NCBI RefSeq assembly: GCF_005869845.1
Contig: NZ_VAWF01000001.1
Span: 1,834,414 to 1,898,413 of the forward strand
Length of the DNA: 64,000 nt
Reading direction: 5' to 3'
DNA from: Fodinibius saliphilus
GTDB lineage: Bacteria; Bacteroidota; Rhodothermia; Balneolales; Balneolaceae
Each line of letters starts with the position of its first letter. Position 1 is the first letter of the stretch. Both the position numbers and the translations under genes were made by a program. Below, one piece after another: positions 26,301 through 35,434 of the stretch. The notes under the pieces were generated by a model, which ran no database searches, was not told the DNA's origin, and saw only the letters and a program-made list of their open reading frames with translations.

Positions 26301-26430
26301 GCCTTTCACTAAATATTTATATCTGCACCGTTCTTATAACTAGCATTGAAAATAAGTTAGATTTTTTTTGCTCTCGAATATTTCTTTCAAATCAAAAAAA
26401 ACTGAGAATACGTTCTAAAAACGGTAAAAC

Positions 26431-28170
26431 TTAAACTTGGAAAGAGATCTCAAATTTTGTCCACTTATCCTCTGAAATATTGATTTCCCCTTCAAGTTGT
26501 TGAGTTAACGTTTTAACAAGAGTCATCCCCAAAGAATTACTTTCGGCAATTGTAAAACCTTCAGGCAGCCCCTTACCATTATCTTTTACTGAAAACTGTA
26601 CCGTACCATCTGTCTCTTCAAGTGCAACTACGATCTCCCCATCATTGACATCCTCAAAACCGTGCTTAAAAGCATTATTTAGCAGCTCATTTACAATAAG
26701 CCCCAAGGGAACTGCTTTTGTTATATCCAGATCAAAACTCTCAACCTTATTTTTAATTGTTATATTTTTTTGCTCAGAATTAAAAGCATCAGAAATCATT
26801 CCGGCAAAATCTTCGATATATTCTTGAATATCGATTGCAGACAGCGTCTCATTCTGATACAACTTCTCATGGATCATTGCAATTGACCTGATCCGCGACT
26901 GGGTATCTTCAAAAACAGTAACCAGCGGCTCTTCAGATTCATGCTTCTGCAATTCTAATAAACTTGAAATAACGGCAAGGTTATTTTTTACCCGGTGGTG
27001 AATTTCCTCTAAAAGAGTTTGTTTCTCTTTTAAAGACCGTTCAATCTCCACTTCATATTTCTTTCGATCTGATATATCTCTTACGCTTCCCACGATAGCC
27101 ACGGCAGTCCCATTCTTACCCTTCACCAATGCCCGCTGATTATTCACCCAAATATAATTTCCATTATTGGTCCTAATTCTAAACTCCGTCTCATCTGCAA
27201 AATAGTCGTAATGACCTTTCTCTTCCATGCTCTCGATTTCCTGTTTCATTTTCTCCAAATCTTCCGGATGGACGTGCCCCAATACAAATGACCTGCCTTT
27301 ATTTAAGAAATCATCAGTCGGATATCCCAGCATCTCTTCTACATAAGGACTTATGTATTCATACTGTCCCGATTTAATATCTAACTGATAAACGATATCA
27401 CGGGAATGCTGCAATACCTTTTTAAATTTTGACTCACTTCTGGAAAGCTTTTCATTTAAATTATTTATCTCTCTGAAAAAAGAGTTGACTACCAAATAAC
27501 CAATTATTAGAAGTGTTATCCCTACAATAATAATTGTCCAGAAAATAAACGATTTAACCCAACTTGCCATGCTCCCCATGGTATGTGAAAAACTTCCCTC
27601 TAATTCAGTAAGATTATGATCAATTGAGGAAATTTCTGATGCAATTCTCTTTCTTTTTTGAATTCCAAGCTCCCCCTTTTGTATAGCCTCATGCAGCTTC
27701 GCTCCTAATTTTTCCAGCTCGGCAATCTGCTCATCCCCTTTTTGCCAGGTATTAATCGCTTTTTGGAGTTGCTCAGAACTCTTAAAGTTTTGGGTAAGCC
27801 AGATGAGCAAGCTAATATCCTCATCATGCCCTATGCCCAGTTTAAAACCTTGGTATGCAATTTCTAAGTTGGGATTATCAGACATTAATGTCTTACGTGC
27901 TCTTTCAAACCCCTGATGCAATTCCAACTTATCACGAAACTTTTGATAATAAGAAGGTTCTTTGTGAATACTATACTCTAGCAATGAAGTAACCGCTTCT
28001 TTTTGTGCTTTCGTCCACTGACCTTCACCTGCGATGTAGGCACGAACAGATGAAAGTGTTTTGGTTCCATAGTAGGTGCCCACCATCATGAACAAAGCCA
28101 AGACTACAAAAACTAAAATAATAGCAATCCGACTCCTATTATTGCTAATACTATTCAGTAAGCCAATCAT
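26431..28170 (-). CDS. PAS-containing sensor histidine kinase (HisKA_2 type)
   Basis: A 579-residue membrane sensor kinase. A transmembrane helix at about 13-34, an extracytoplasmic helical domain (about 40-205), a second helix at about 210-231, a PAS/PAC domain (about 245-370: FKKVLQHSRDIVYQLD and VGSVRDISDRKKYE), then the DHp helix with EIHHRVKNNL (His391/392 is the phosphorylation site). The HATPase has its N-box near NELLNNAFKHGF and G-box in DNGKGLP. The HHRVKNN form marks the HisKA_2 class. It is convergent with the NarL-type regulator; NarL-type regulators more often pair with HisKA_3 kinases, so pairing here is unproven. Confidence 0.9.
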   Translation of the reverse strand: MIGLLNSISNNRSRIAIILVFVVLALFMMVGTYYGTKTLSSVRAYIAGEGQWTKAQKEAVTSLLEYSIHKEPSYYQKFRDKLELHQGFERARKTLMSDNPNLEIAYQGFKLGIGHDEDISLLIWLTQNFKSSEQLQKAINTWQKGDEQIAELEKLGAKLHEAIQKGELGIQKRKRIASEISSIDHNLTELEGSFSHTMGSMASWVKSFIFWTIIIVGITLLIIGYLVVNSFFREINNLNEKLSRSESKFKKVLQHSRDIVYQLDIKSGQYEYISPYVEEMLGYPTDDFLNKGRSFVLGHVHPEDLEKMKQEIESMEEKGHYDYFADETEFRIRTNNGNYIWVNNQRALVKGKNGTAVAIVGSVRDISDRKKYEVEIERSLKEKQTLLEEIHHRVKNNLAVISSLLELQKHESEEPLVTVFEDTQSRIRSIAMIHEKLYQNETLSAIDIQEYIEDFAGMISDAFNSEQKNITIKNKVESFDLDITKAVPLGLIVNELLNNAFKHGFEDVNDGEIVVALEETDGTVQFSVKDNGKGLPEGFTIAESNSLGMTLVKTLTQQLEGEINISEDKWTKFEISFQV

Positions 28171-28498
28171 AATATGATTTTTACTAATTCGACGAAGAAA
28201 TGCTTACCAACATATTAATTTTGATATGAAAGAAAGCTAATTACAACCTCTAAAAAAGAGAGGAGTACATAATACAGTCCTCAAACTGAGAAATAATGTC
28301 CTACCTTATACCCGTACTACACTCATTGTAATAAATATTACCAATTATTAGCGACTAAACTAAATATTGACTACCTCTATAATATCCTGCAGTATTTTCG
28401 GCTAATTACTTACTAATAAAAAGAGAGGCTTTCAATAAATTGGAACCGTTTTAAAAAAGCTCTAAAGCACTTTTTCTATAAAATACTCTAGAAAAAAG
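28171..28498. other. 328-nt intergenic region
   Basis: AT-rich; nothing beyond a short CCTCT/AGAGG mini-hairpin near 28250 was seen. It contains the upstream region of the histidine-kinase gene and, at its right end, the T-rich 3' flank of the minus-strand tRNA. Confidence 0.4.
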
Positions 28499-28572
28499 TA
28501 CCGTGGGGCGGAATCGAACCGCCGACCTCCGGGTTATGAATCCGACGCTCTCACCAACTGAGCTACCACGGT
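28499..28572 (-). tRNA. tRNA-Met (CAT), elongator-like
   Basis: A 74-nt cloverleaf on the minus strand: acceptor stem ACCGTGG/CCACGGT, D-arm GCTC..GAGC, anticodon loop TTCATAA (CAT) and T-arm GGCGG TTCGATT CCGCC. The first acceptor pair is complete and the initiator G-C triple in the anticodon stem is absent, so it is not initiator tRNA. Elongator Met is most likely; a tRNA-Ile2 whose C34 becomes lysidine cannot be excluded. CCA is not encoded. A T-run follows the 3' end. Confidence 0.93.
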
Positions 28573-28754
28573 ATGGTGATCAAATCAAGAGTTGCCAAAT
28601 ATAAAGCATTAATCAGTAAATATTAAGTACTTTTTCCTTTTTTTTATCTTTCCCCATATAAATAAGACATCTTTTTTTGAGGCTCCTTTAAATCACCTTA
28701 TTTTCCAACTTATTAATTTCAAAAAACTATAAGCATTGAATATTTATATCTCTC

Positions 28755-30221
28755 ATGGCAAAGAAAATCACCAGTAAAGACGAAGATTTTTCGCAATGGT
28801 ATCAAGACATAATTCGTGAAGGCAAGCTAGCCGACCACTCTCCTGTTCGAGGGTGTATGGTCATTCGTCCCAATGGATATGCGCTTTGGGAAAACATGCA
28901 AGATGCTCTTGACCAGATGTTCAAGGATACGGGCCATGAGAATGCCTATTTCCCTCTTTTTATTCCTAAATCATTTCTATCAAAAGAAGCTCAACATGTA
29001 GAAGGTTTTGCAAAAGAATGTGCCGTTGTAACTCATAGCCGACTGCAAAGCTCGGATGATGGTGTCGAAGTTGATCCGGATTCTAAGCTTGAAGAAGAAC
29101 TCATTGTTCGGCCAACTTCAGAAACTATTATCTGGGATTCATATCGGAACTGGATTCAATCATATCGCGACCTGCCTATACTGATCAATCAATGGGCGAA
29201 TGTAGTCCGTTGGGAGATGCGCACCCGGTTATTTTTGCGAACTATGGAATTTTTGTGGCAAGAAGGCCATACAGCACATGCTACCAAAGATGAAGCTGTA
29301 AAAGAAACCAAACAGATGCTTGAAGTATATCGTACTTTTGCAGAAGAATATATGGCAATGCCGGTTGTAACTGGTGTTAAAACGGAGTCTGAACGTTTCG
29401 CCGGAGCGGTAGACACTTATTGCATTGAGACACTGCTACAAGACAATAAAGCACTGCAAGCGGGAACCTCACACTTTTTGGGGCAAAACTTTGCTAAAGC
29501 TTTTGATGTAAAGTTTCAAAGTTCAGAAGGGCAACATGAATATGTATGGGCAACCAGCTGGGGTGTTTCTACTCGTCTCATTGGCGGTTTAATCATGACT
29601 CATTCTGATGATCAAGGTTTGGTCTTACCTCCCAAGCTAGCACCAAACCAAGTCGTTATTGTACCTATCTGGAAAAATGATGAACAAAAAGAACAAGTTC
29701 TCGATTATTGCCATGAAATTATGGATGAACTGAAAGAACTGGATATTCGAATTAAACTTGACCATCGCGAGAACATGAGTCCTGGTTGGAAATTCAATGA
29801 ACATGAAGCAGCCGGTATCCCGCTTCGCCTAACTATTGGGCCTCGTGATCTTTCAAATAACAATGTTGAACTTGCACGACGAGATACTGGTAACAAAAAG
29901 ATTGTTGACCGTAATGGAATTGCTCAAAAAGCAGATGATCTTCTTGACACCATCCAAGATAAACTCTTTGATACAGCACAAAAAAGGATCCAAGATAACA
30001 CCCATTCCGTTGATTCTTATGAAGAGTTTAAAAAGGTGCTCGATGATCAAGGGGGATTTGTTTATGCTCACTGGGACGGTACAGCTGAAACAGAAGAAAA
30101 AATCAAAGACGAAACAAAAGCCACTATTCGATGCATTCCACTTGAAGATGGTGAAGAAGGGGAATGTATGATAACGGGCAAGCCCTCAAAACAAAAGGTA
30201 CTCTTTGCCCGTGCCTACTAA
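28755..30221 (+). CDS. proS: Prolyl-tRNA synthetase, archaeal/eukaryal type
   Basis: A 488-residue class II synthetase charging tRNA-Pro. The opening [22 protein letters not shown], broken here by the conserved G/P, identifies the shorter archaeal/eukaryal-like ProS. It lacks the bacterial INS editing insertion (bacterial form about 570). Motif 2 region ([17 protein letters not shown]), [14 protein letters not shown] and motif 3 ([12 protein letters not shown]) are present, followed by an anticodon-binding domain (about 290-400) and a C-terminal domain with [14 protein letters not shown]. This ProS type is common in the FCB group. It is followed after 12 nt by a membrane-protein gene, probably an operon through 32817. 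Confidence 0.95.
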   Translation: MAKKITSKDEDFSQWYQDIIREGKLADHSPVRGCMVIRPNGYALWENMQDALDQMFKDTGHENAYFPLFIPKSFLSKEAQHVEGFAKECAVVTHSRLQSSDDGVEVDPDSKLEEELIVRPTSETIIWDSYRNWIQSYRDLPILINQWANVVRWEMRTRLFLRTMEFLWQEGHTAHATKDEAVKETKQMLEVYRTFAEEYMAMPVVTGVKTESERFAGAVDTYCIETLLQDNKALQAGTSHFLGQNFAKAFDVKFQSSEGQHEYVWATSWGVSTRLIGGLIMTHSDDQGLVLPPKLAPNQVVIVPIWKNDEQKEQVLDYCHEIMDELKELDIRIKLDHRENMSPGWKFNEHEAAGIPLRLTIGPRDLSNNNVELARRDTGNKKIVDRNGIAQKADDLLDTIQDKLFDTAQKRIQDNTHSVDSYEEFKKVLDDQGGFVYAHWDGTAETEEKIKDETKATIRCIPLEDGEEGECMITGKPSKQKVLFARAY

Positions 30222-30233
30222 AACGACATAAAA

Positions 30234-30914
30234 TTGGATCGGATATCAGAAGCAGAAAACAGATTTAGTATTAAGCAACGCTTTAAAAGCACCGGCATAG
30301 CAGGCCTGATATCCGATCTTTTTAATCCTCTATTTCTTCCTCTTTTAGTTTTAATAGTGCTGGCTATACAGCTGCAACTGCCATACCTTTCCGTTGGCTG
30401 GATAACGGGTGTATCGCTGATATTCTATACTGTAATACCACTTTGCACTTCATTTTATTTATTAAAAACGAATACAATTTCTTCACTTGACCTGCCAGAA
30501 CGAGAATCAAGAAGTAGACTTTTTTTAATTTCACTTGCATCTTCTGCCATTGCTTTTCTTCTCTTTTTTTATTCCAAACAACATACCCATACTATAATAC
30601 CGTTAGTTGCTTTAACCTTTTTAATAAATGCTGCAATTGCCTTTGTCGTAAACCTATACTGGAAAATAAGCATACATTCAGCTTCTCTTTCATCAACTGC
30701 AGCAATTTTCTTTTTTATTTCTCAATATCAGATACTATCATCATTTTATGCAGCCCTCATTTTATCATTATTTATCCTTTTACTACTTTTACCAATAATG
30801 ATTTGGGCTCGATATCACTTAAAGATTCATACATGGACAGAACTACTCGGAGGCGCTGTAACGGGATTTTTGCTCACTATTATTGATTTAACCATACTTA
30901 CAACCATATGGTAA
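30234..30914 (+). CDS. PAP2-like multi-pass membrane protein
   Basis: A 226-residue protein with about six hydrophobic helices. It has features reminiscent of PAP2 phosphatases: a KISIHS segment (residue about 140) in the place of PSGH, and ARYHLKIHTWTEL (about 190) in the place of SRxxxxxHxxxD. The Asp is replaced by Glu and the first motif is not clear, so catalytic function is doubtful. The start is TTG at 30234; no internal ATG exists until late in the protein and the upstream stop is at 30221. The C-terminus overlaps the nnr gene by 7 nt. It could act on isoprenoid or phospholipid pyrophosphates, or be an inactive relative. Confidence 0.6.
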   Translation: MDRISEAENRFSIKQRFKSTGIAGLISDLFNPLFLPLLVLIVLAIQLQLPYLSVGWITGVSLIFYTVIPLCTSFYLLKTNTISSLDLPERESRSRLFLISLASSAIAFLLFFYSKQHTHTIIPLVALTFLINAAIAFVVNLYWKISIHSASLSSTAAIFFFISQYQILSSFYAALILSLFILLLLLPIMIWARYHLKIHTWTELLGGAVTGFLLTIIDLTILTTIW

Positions 30915-32428
30915 CTACTAGCTTGAATGCCCCGACTTCTCACTATTTACTAACTGCGGAATTAAGTCAAGAGATAGACCGTAAGACCATTGGAGAAATG
31001 CAATTTGATGGTTTTACATTAATGGAGATAGCAGGTAAATCAGCAAGCCAACTATTTCTCGATCACTACAAACAGCTCTCTAAGGGGCTCTACCTCTGTG
31101 GAAAAGGAAATAATGCCGGGGATGCCTTAGTTTTTGCTCGATATCTTTTACAAAATGGGATTAAGGCCTCAGTAGTTTTTATTAGCGGCAGTTCCGATCT
31201 CTCTGAAAATACTAAACGAAACTTGGAGCTGCTCCAAAAATATGATCATGATAATACACTCAACGTGTATGAAAACTGGAATGACGCCAAACCGATTAAA
31301 AACTTTGACTTTATTGTTGATGGTCTACTGGGAACAGGATTAAATAGTAATGTTCGAGGGAAATATGCAGAGGCTATAAAATGGTGTAACAAACAAGAAC
31401 TACCTACTTTTGCAATGGATATTCCTACTGGCTTGCATCCCAACACCGGTGAAATAATGGGAACTGCCCTGGAGGCAAACCATACGTTCTCATTCGGTGG
31501 CCTTAAACAGGGCTTTTACCTTGAAGAGGGACCTGCCCTTACAGGAAAAATAGATTACTGTAAACTGCCATTTCCCCATAAGTATAAAAAGAACTGTAGC
31601 AATTTCTTGCTAGATGAAAGCTGGGTATCTACCGATATATCGCCGACAGGAAAACATAAATATGATTCGGGCGTACTTTATATCATTGCTGGTTCTGAGG
31701 GTCTCACTGGAGCAGCAATAATGGCAGCAAAGAGCGCTTGGGCAGAAGGCTTGGGTGCAGTGATTCTCATCTGTCCCCGAGGCACGCTTCCCATTTATGA
31801 GCAAACATTGCCCTCAATCATAAAAAAACCGGTGGGAAACAGAAATGATTTCTTTTTCAAAAAAGAGCATGCAGAAAAATCCTTACAAATAATTAAAGAA
31901 AAAAAAGGATCACTGCTTCTTGGCCCTGGTATAGGGCGCAACAATAGTACTGTTGAGTTTGTAAAATCAATACTGACGACAAATCGAAAACCAACTCTTA
32001 TTGATGCTGACGGCTTATGGTGCCTGGGGCAATTAGCAAAATGGCCTAAACCCAAGGGAGCAAGCTGGGTATTAACTCCGCATCCGGGAGAATTAAAACA
32101 ACTTGTGGATGATAAGCTCGATTCAGATTATCAAAGATTACAGGTTGTACAAAAAATATCTAACCAACAGCAAGTAACAATACTTTCAAAAGGAATGCCT
32201 GGAATTATCGGAACACTAGAACCTAAGTCTTATTTAACAAATTACGACACAAGCTTTTTTGCCCGAGCCGGTAATGGAGATGTTCTTGCAGGTAAAGTTG
32301 CGGCCTATTTAGCATTGGGGTATTCCACAGATAAAAGTTGTGCGATGGGACTACTTAATGGGAAACAAAAACTTGACCAATTTTTAAGAAATTATAAAGA
32401 ACTACCTGAACCTACAGACTTTATATGA
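30908..32428 (+). CDS. nnr: Bifunctional NAD(P)H-hydrate epimerase/dehydratase
   Basis: A 506-residue nicotinamide nucleotide repair enzyme. An N-terminal YjeF_N epimerase domain (about 1-220: GKGNNAGDALVFAR, GLLGTGLN, MDIPTGLHPNTG) is fused to a C-terminal ribokinase-like ADP-dependent hydratase (about 230-500: IAGSEGLTGAAIMA, LLLGPGIGR, IDADGLW, LTPHPGEL, GNGDVLAGKVAA). It converts damaged NAD(P)HX hydrates back to NAD(P)H. This two-domain fusion is the usual bacterial form (E. coli NnrD/NnrE fusion, 515). It overlaps its neighbours on both sides (7 nt upstream, ATGA downstream), showing tight operon coupling. Confidence 0.93.
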   Translation: MVTTSLNAPTSHYLLTAELSQEIDRKTIGEMQFDGFTLMEIAGKSASQLFLDHYKQLSKGLYLCGKGNNAGDALVFARYLLQNGIKASVVFISGSSDLSENTKRNLELLQKYDHDNTLNVYENWNDAKPIKNFDFIVDGLLGTGLNSNVRGKYAEAIKWCNKQELPTFAMDIPTGLHPNTGEIMGTALEANHTFSFGGLKQGFYLEEGPALTGKIDYCKLPFPHKYKKNCSNFLLDESWVSTDISPTGKHKYDSGVLYIIAGSEGLTGAAIMAAKSAWAEGLGAVILICPRGTLPIYEQTLPSIIKKPVGNRNDFFFKKEHAEKSLQIIKEKKGSLLLGPGIGRNNSTVEFVKSILTTNRKPTLIDADGLWCLGQLAKWPKPKGASWVLTPHPGELKQLVDDKLDSDYQRLQVVQKISNQQQVTILSKGMPGIIGTLEPKSYLTNYDTSFFARAGNGDVLAGKVAAYLALGYSTDKSCAMGLLNGKQKLDQFLRNYKELPEPTDFI

Positions 32429-32817
32429 AGATTAATTTGTTTTACTCCTTTCTTTCTAAAAATAGGTTTTTATTGCCCCTTGCTATCATAGGACTTACAC
32501 TTGTCATGTTGGTACTAACATTGTTACCATCCAGTACTTTTGTTAATAGTGAGTTAATAAGTTATGACAAAATTGGCCACCTAATTCTTTTTGGAAGTTG
32601 GACCTATATCCTCGGTTTATACCATGATATCCAATGGGAATCATCTACAAATTTATGGGTAATATGTCTTATCGGAATTACCTTTGGTCTAGCAGTAGAA
32701 GTTTTACAATACCTGCTCCCGCTAAACCGACATGGTGACTGGGCCGATCTACTTGCTGATACCGTTGGATGCTTGATTGCAGTATGGGCGCTAAAGAAAA
32801 CCATCCCTAGTGAATAG
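32425..32817 (+). CDS. VanZ-like membrane protein
   Basis: A 130-residue protein with four predicted helices and the VanZ-family pattern: an Asp-Lys-xGHLILFG segment after helix 1-2, then EVLQYLLP and RHGDWADLLADTVG. VanZ-like proteins are widespread and mostly uncharacterised; the original confers low-level teicoplanin resistance, but resistance should not be assumed. Its start codon overlaps the nnr stop (ATGA), so it is translationally coupled at the end of the proS-PAP2-nnr run. No clear terminator follows. Confidence 0.8.
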   Translation: MKINLFYSFLSKNRFLLPLAIIGLTLVMLVLTLLPSSTFVNSELISYDKIGHLILFGSWTYILGLYHDIQWESSTNLWVICLIGITFGLAVEVLQYLLPLNRHGDWADLLADTVGCLIAVWALKKTIPSE

Positions 32818-32908
32818 CTTCTAGCTAAATTCTTTTTTTGACTTTTCATAGAGGCTTTTATTTATTAATACTATCTTATTAGTATTATCTTTATAATAAT
32901 TATAGCCT

Positions 32909-33562
32909 ATGAGAAATAACTACAAAGAACCGACTAACGACCTTCGCAACTACTATACTCTTTTCTTTCAAACAGGCCTTATTCTAGTCCTCATTGTATT
33001 AATTGCAGCAATGAAGGTTGAATTTGTTTCCAAAAAACCTAATACAGACCTGACGGAAGAGCAGGAAATCACAAAAATGGAGGATATTATTCAAACCAAA
33101 CAGGAAGAAACCCCTCCTCCACCTCCTCGCCCCCAGGTACCCGTTGAAGTACCTAACGACGAAATTATTGAAGATCAAAGTATTGACCTGGATGCGGAAA
33201 TGAGTTTGGACGAACCCCTTGAGATGCCTCCACCACCTGAAGAGGAAGAAGATGAAGAAGACTTCTTTATTGCAGTTCAACAGATGCCAAAAATGATAGG
33301 AGGACAAGAATGGCTATACAAAAATATAACCTATCCTGAAGCAGCTCGAAGATCAGGAATAGAAGGACGTTTAGTTATACAGTTTATCGTAAATAGAAGA
33401 GGACAAGCCACAAACTTAAAAGTTCTTCGAGGATTAGGGGGTGGTTGTGTGCAAGCTGCTAAAGACGTTCTTAAAAAAGCTGAATTCAAGGTTGGACGTC
33501 AAAGAGGACGAGCTGTGCCGGTACAAATGTCACAAAGCATAGTGTTTAAACTGAATAATTAG
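32909..33562 (+). CDS. TonB family energy transducer, paralogue 1
   Basis: A 217-residue TonB-like protein. A short cytosolic N-terminus, one transmembrane helix (about 17-36), an acidic then proline-rich periplasmic linker (PPPPPRPQ near 70-77, PPPPEEEEDEED near 106-117) and a C-terminal TonB domain (about 125-217: YPEAARRSGIEGRLVIQF, GRAVPVQMS). TonB couples ExbBD proton motive force to outer-membrane receptors, though FCB members of this class often have unassigned partners. It is followed by a paralogue of the same length at 33755. The central 227 bp is nearly identical in both, while N- and C-terminal parts diverge. No exbB/exbD in the window. Confidence 0.9.
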   Translation: MRNNYKEPTNDLRNYYTLFFQTGLILVLIVLIAAMKVEFVSKKPNTDLTEEQEITKMEDIIQTKQEETPPPPPRPQVPVEVPNDEIIEDQSIDLDAEMSLDEPLEMPPPPEEEEDEEDFFIAVQQMPKMIGGQEWLYKNITYPEAARRSGIEGRLVIQFIVNRRGQATNLKVLRGLGGGCVQAAKDVLKKAEFKVGRQRGRAVPVQMSQSIVFKLNN

Positions 33563-34110
33563 CCGTATAAGATGAGAGTTACATCATTCTTAATGATAAT
33601 AAAGACGCACCTTTTACGTTTTATTTCTAACAGGCAACCAATGAAACAAATAATAAGTTTTTCCTGTTATTAGAGTGGAGATTTAACAGAATTATTCGTT
33701 TCATTAGGTTTCCTAATAAAAACTTTTTCTATAAAATTTTACGCGGAGGTAATTATGCGTTCAGACAGAAAGAAACCTAAGTCTGATCTGAGAAACTACT
33801 ACACTGTCTTTTTACAGTTGGGCATGGTAGCAGTACTTCTCATTTTTATTGTAGCAATGAAGGTGGAGTTCGTTTCCGAAAAGCCTAATACAGACCTGAC
33901 GGAAGAGCAGGAAATCACAAAAATGGAGGATATTGTTCAAACCAAGCAGGAAGAAACCCCTCCTCCACCTCCTCGCCCCCAGGTACCCGTTGAAGTACCT
34001 AACGACGAAATTATTGAAGATCAAAGTATTGACCTGGATGCGGAAATGAGTTTGGACGAACCCCTTGAGATGCCTCCACCACCTGAAGAGGAAGAAGATG
34101 AAGAAGACTT
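33038..34110 (+). repeat. Near-identical 227-bp blocks in the two tonB genes
   Basis: Blocks 33038-33264 and 33884-34110 (offset 846 bp) differ at only two positions that I can find, although the flanking coding sequence of the paralogues is clearly diverged. The blocks encode the acidic and proline-rich linkers. The pattern fits recent gene conversion or a segmental duplication. Confidence 0.85.
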
Positions 34111-34408
34111 TTTTGTTGCTGTAGAACAAATGCCCCAACTTAAAGGAGGCCTAGCTGCACTACAAAAGAAAATTAACTATCCCGAAATGGCCCGAAAAGC
34201 TGGTATTGAGGGACGAGTAATTATACAGTTTGTTGTAACTGAAAATGGTAAGGTCGAGAACCCCCGTGTAATTCGAGGTATTGGCGGTGGTGCTGACAAA
34301 GAAGCTTTAAGAGTTGTCAAAGAAGCCGAATTTGTTCCCGGTCGTCAGCGTGGGAAAGCAGTCCGTGTGCAATATAGTTTGCCAATAACTTTCCGACTGC
34401 AGAACTAA
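33755..34408 (+). CDS. TonB family energy transducer, paralogue 2
   Basis: 217 residues with the same architecture as 32909-33562: N-terminal anchor (about 17-36), shared linker and a TonB domain (about 125-217: YPEMARKAGIEGRVIIQF, GKAVRVQYS). It has a strong Shine-Dalgarno (GGAGGT) 5-6 nt before the ATG, which paralogue 1 lacks, so it may be the more highly translated copy. The periplasmic C-termini differ, suggesting different receptor or partner specificity. A clean terminator at 34430 ends this unit. Confidence 0.9.
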   Translation: MRSDRKKPKSDLRNYYTVFLQLGMVAVLLIFIVAMKVEFVSEKPNTDLTEEQEITKMEDIVQTKQEETPPPPPRPQVPVEVPNDEIIEDQSIDLDAEMSLDEPLEMPPPPEEEEDEEDFFVAVEQMPQLKGGLAALQKKINYPEMARKAGIEGRVIIQFVVTENGKVENPRVIRGIGGGADKEALRVVKEAEFVPGRQRGKAVRVQYSLPITFRLQN

Positions 34409-34429
34409 CCATAAATCACTTTTATATTG

Positions 34430-34463
34430 GGAGGTACATCAAACGATGTATCTCCTTTTTTTT
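34430..34463 (+). terminator. Intrinsic terminator after tonB paralogue 2
   Basis: Stem GGAGGTACATC / GATGTATCTCC (34430-34440 with 34445-34455, one G-T pair), AAAC tetraloop, then eight T residues. Strong rho-independent terminator. Confidence 0.93.
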
Positions 34464-34502
34464 ATAGTTAAAAATAGGCCCTTCCGATTCTTTAATTAGT
34501 TT

Positions 34503-34940
34503 CTATGATGAAACCCAAGAAGAGAATGATTCCAGCACGTCAACAAGGTTTTTATAACCTACTCTATCTATAGCTTCTTCAACAGATGCCCACTCTACTT
34601 TTTCAATCCCCTCTTCAGACTGAGGCACCAGCTTTTCTTTTTCCCATTCTTTGTATTGCATCGCAAACCAATGGGTAGTTTTACCATATCGGATATTATT
34701 CTGTTGGTACTCGTGGTAGGTGTTCTGCAGAACCCCAACGATATCAGGCAGACCAGATAAACCGATCTCTTCTGCAACTTCACGAACAGCGCACTCCTCT
34801 ATCGTCTCCCCTTCTTCATTTTTTCCTTTGGGAAGATCCCAAACTCCTCTTCTGTAAATAAGAATTACCTGAAGCGCGTCCTGTGCAACTGTCCGAAATA
34901 CGACCCCGCCTGCTGCCGTTACTTCTTTAATATTTGCCAT
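34503..34940 (-). CDS. Nudix hydrolase
   Basis: A 145-residue Nudix protein. The Nudix box is complete in GKNEEGETIEECAVREVAEE (residues about 38-57), followed by IGL, fitting Gx5Ex7REUxEExGU. The ATG at 34940 is used; the TTG one codon earlier is unlikely. The preceding LPKGK and AAGGVVFR elements resemble diadenosine/dinucleotide polyphosphate or NTP-cleaning Nudix enzymes, but substrate is not assignable. It lies 5 nt after the DUF1844 gene stop on the same strand, so they are co-transcribed. Confidence 0.88.
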   Translation of the reverse strand: MANIKEVTAAGGVVFRTVAQDALQVILIYRRGVWDLPKGKNEEGETIEECAVREVAEEIGLSGLPDIVGVLQNTYHEYQQNNIRYGKTTHWFAMQYKEWEKEKLVPQSEEGIEKVEWASVEEAIDRVGYKNLVDVLESFSSWVSS

Positions 34941-34945
34941 CAATA

Positions 34946-35266
34946 TTATTCACTCTCCCCAGAATCACCTTCTTCTTTACCTTTTTCATCAGCATAGCTT
35001 ACTCTAAGATTATTCAGAGTTTCGGTTAGATAATTATCAAGCTTATCAGGCAAATTGCCTTCAGTATAGTCTTGGAGCATCACTAAAGTATCAATGGCAA
35101 ATTTTGCTGATTTTAACTCGCGTTCTTTTTCACCGGTCTGAGGGTTCTCCAATTGCCCCAACCCCATTTGAGCAATCTGCTGATGTTGTTGCACAAGCAT
35201 CATAAAAAGCAGTTGCTGCTGTTCATCTTCCGATAAATTATCGCCATTCATTTTTTTCTGGTCCAT
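34946..35266 (-). CDS. DUF1844 protein
   Basis: A 106-residue hydrophilic protein of the DUF1844 family, function unknown. The conserved core is the helical FMMLVQQHQQIAQMGLG (about residues 20-37), then AKFAIDTLVMLQDYTEGNL and a helix-rich C-terminus, ending in an acidic tail. There is no signal peptide or membrane helix. It is first in a two-gene unit with the Nudix gene. DUF1844 proteins are common in FCB and deltaproteobacterial genomes, usually as small single-domain proteins, which fits here. Confidence 0.75.
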   Translation of the reverse strand: MDQKKMNGDNLSEDEQQQLLFMMLVQQHQQIAQMGLGQLENPQTGEKERELKSAKFAIDTLVMLQDYTEGNLPDKLDNYLTETLNNLRVSYADEKGKEEGDSGESE

Positions 35267-35434
35267 TGTAAGTCTTTTTTATTAAAATTTGGTCCTAAGA
35301 TAAGATCTTTAAAGGAAAGAATTAATTAACACTAACTATAAATTATCAACAAAGTTCTTTAAATATTGAAAACAACCAAGTACCTTTAGAGGCTCTAAAC
35401 ATCTAATTCATTACACTCACATATATATTCACCA

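Noticed and set aside
28499..28572. Initiator tRNA-fMet
   Set aside because: The first acceptor pair is complete (A-T) and the three G-C pairs of the initiator anticodon stem are absent.
32867..32886. AATACTA/TAGTATT hairpin before tonB paralogue 1 as a terminator of the VanZ-like gene
   Set aside because: Stem of only 7 A/T-rich pairs and no T-run; likely chance in an AT-rich leader.
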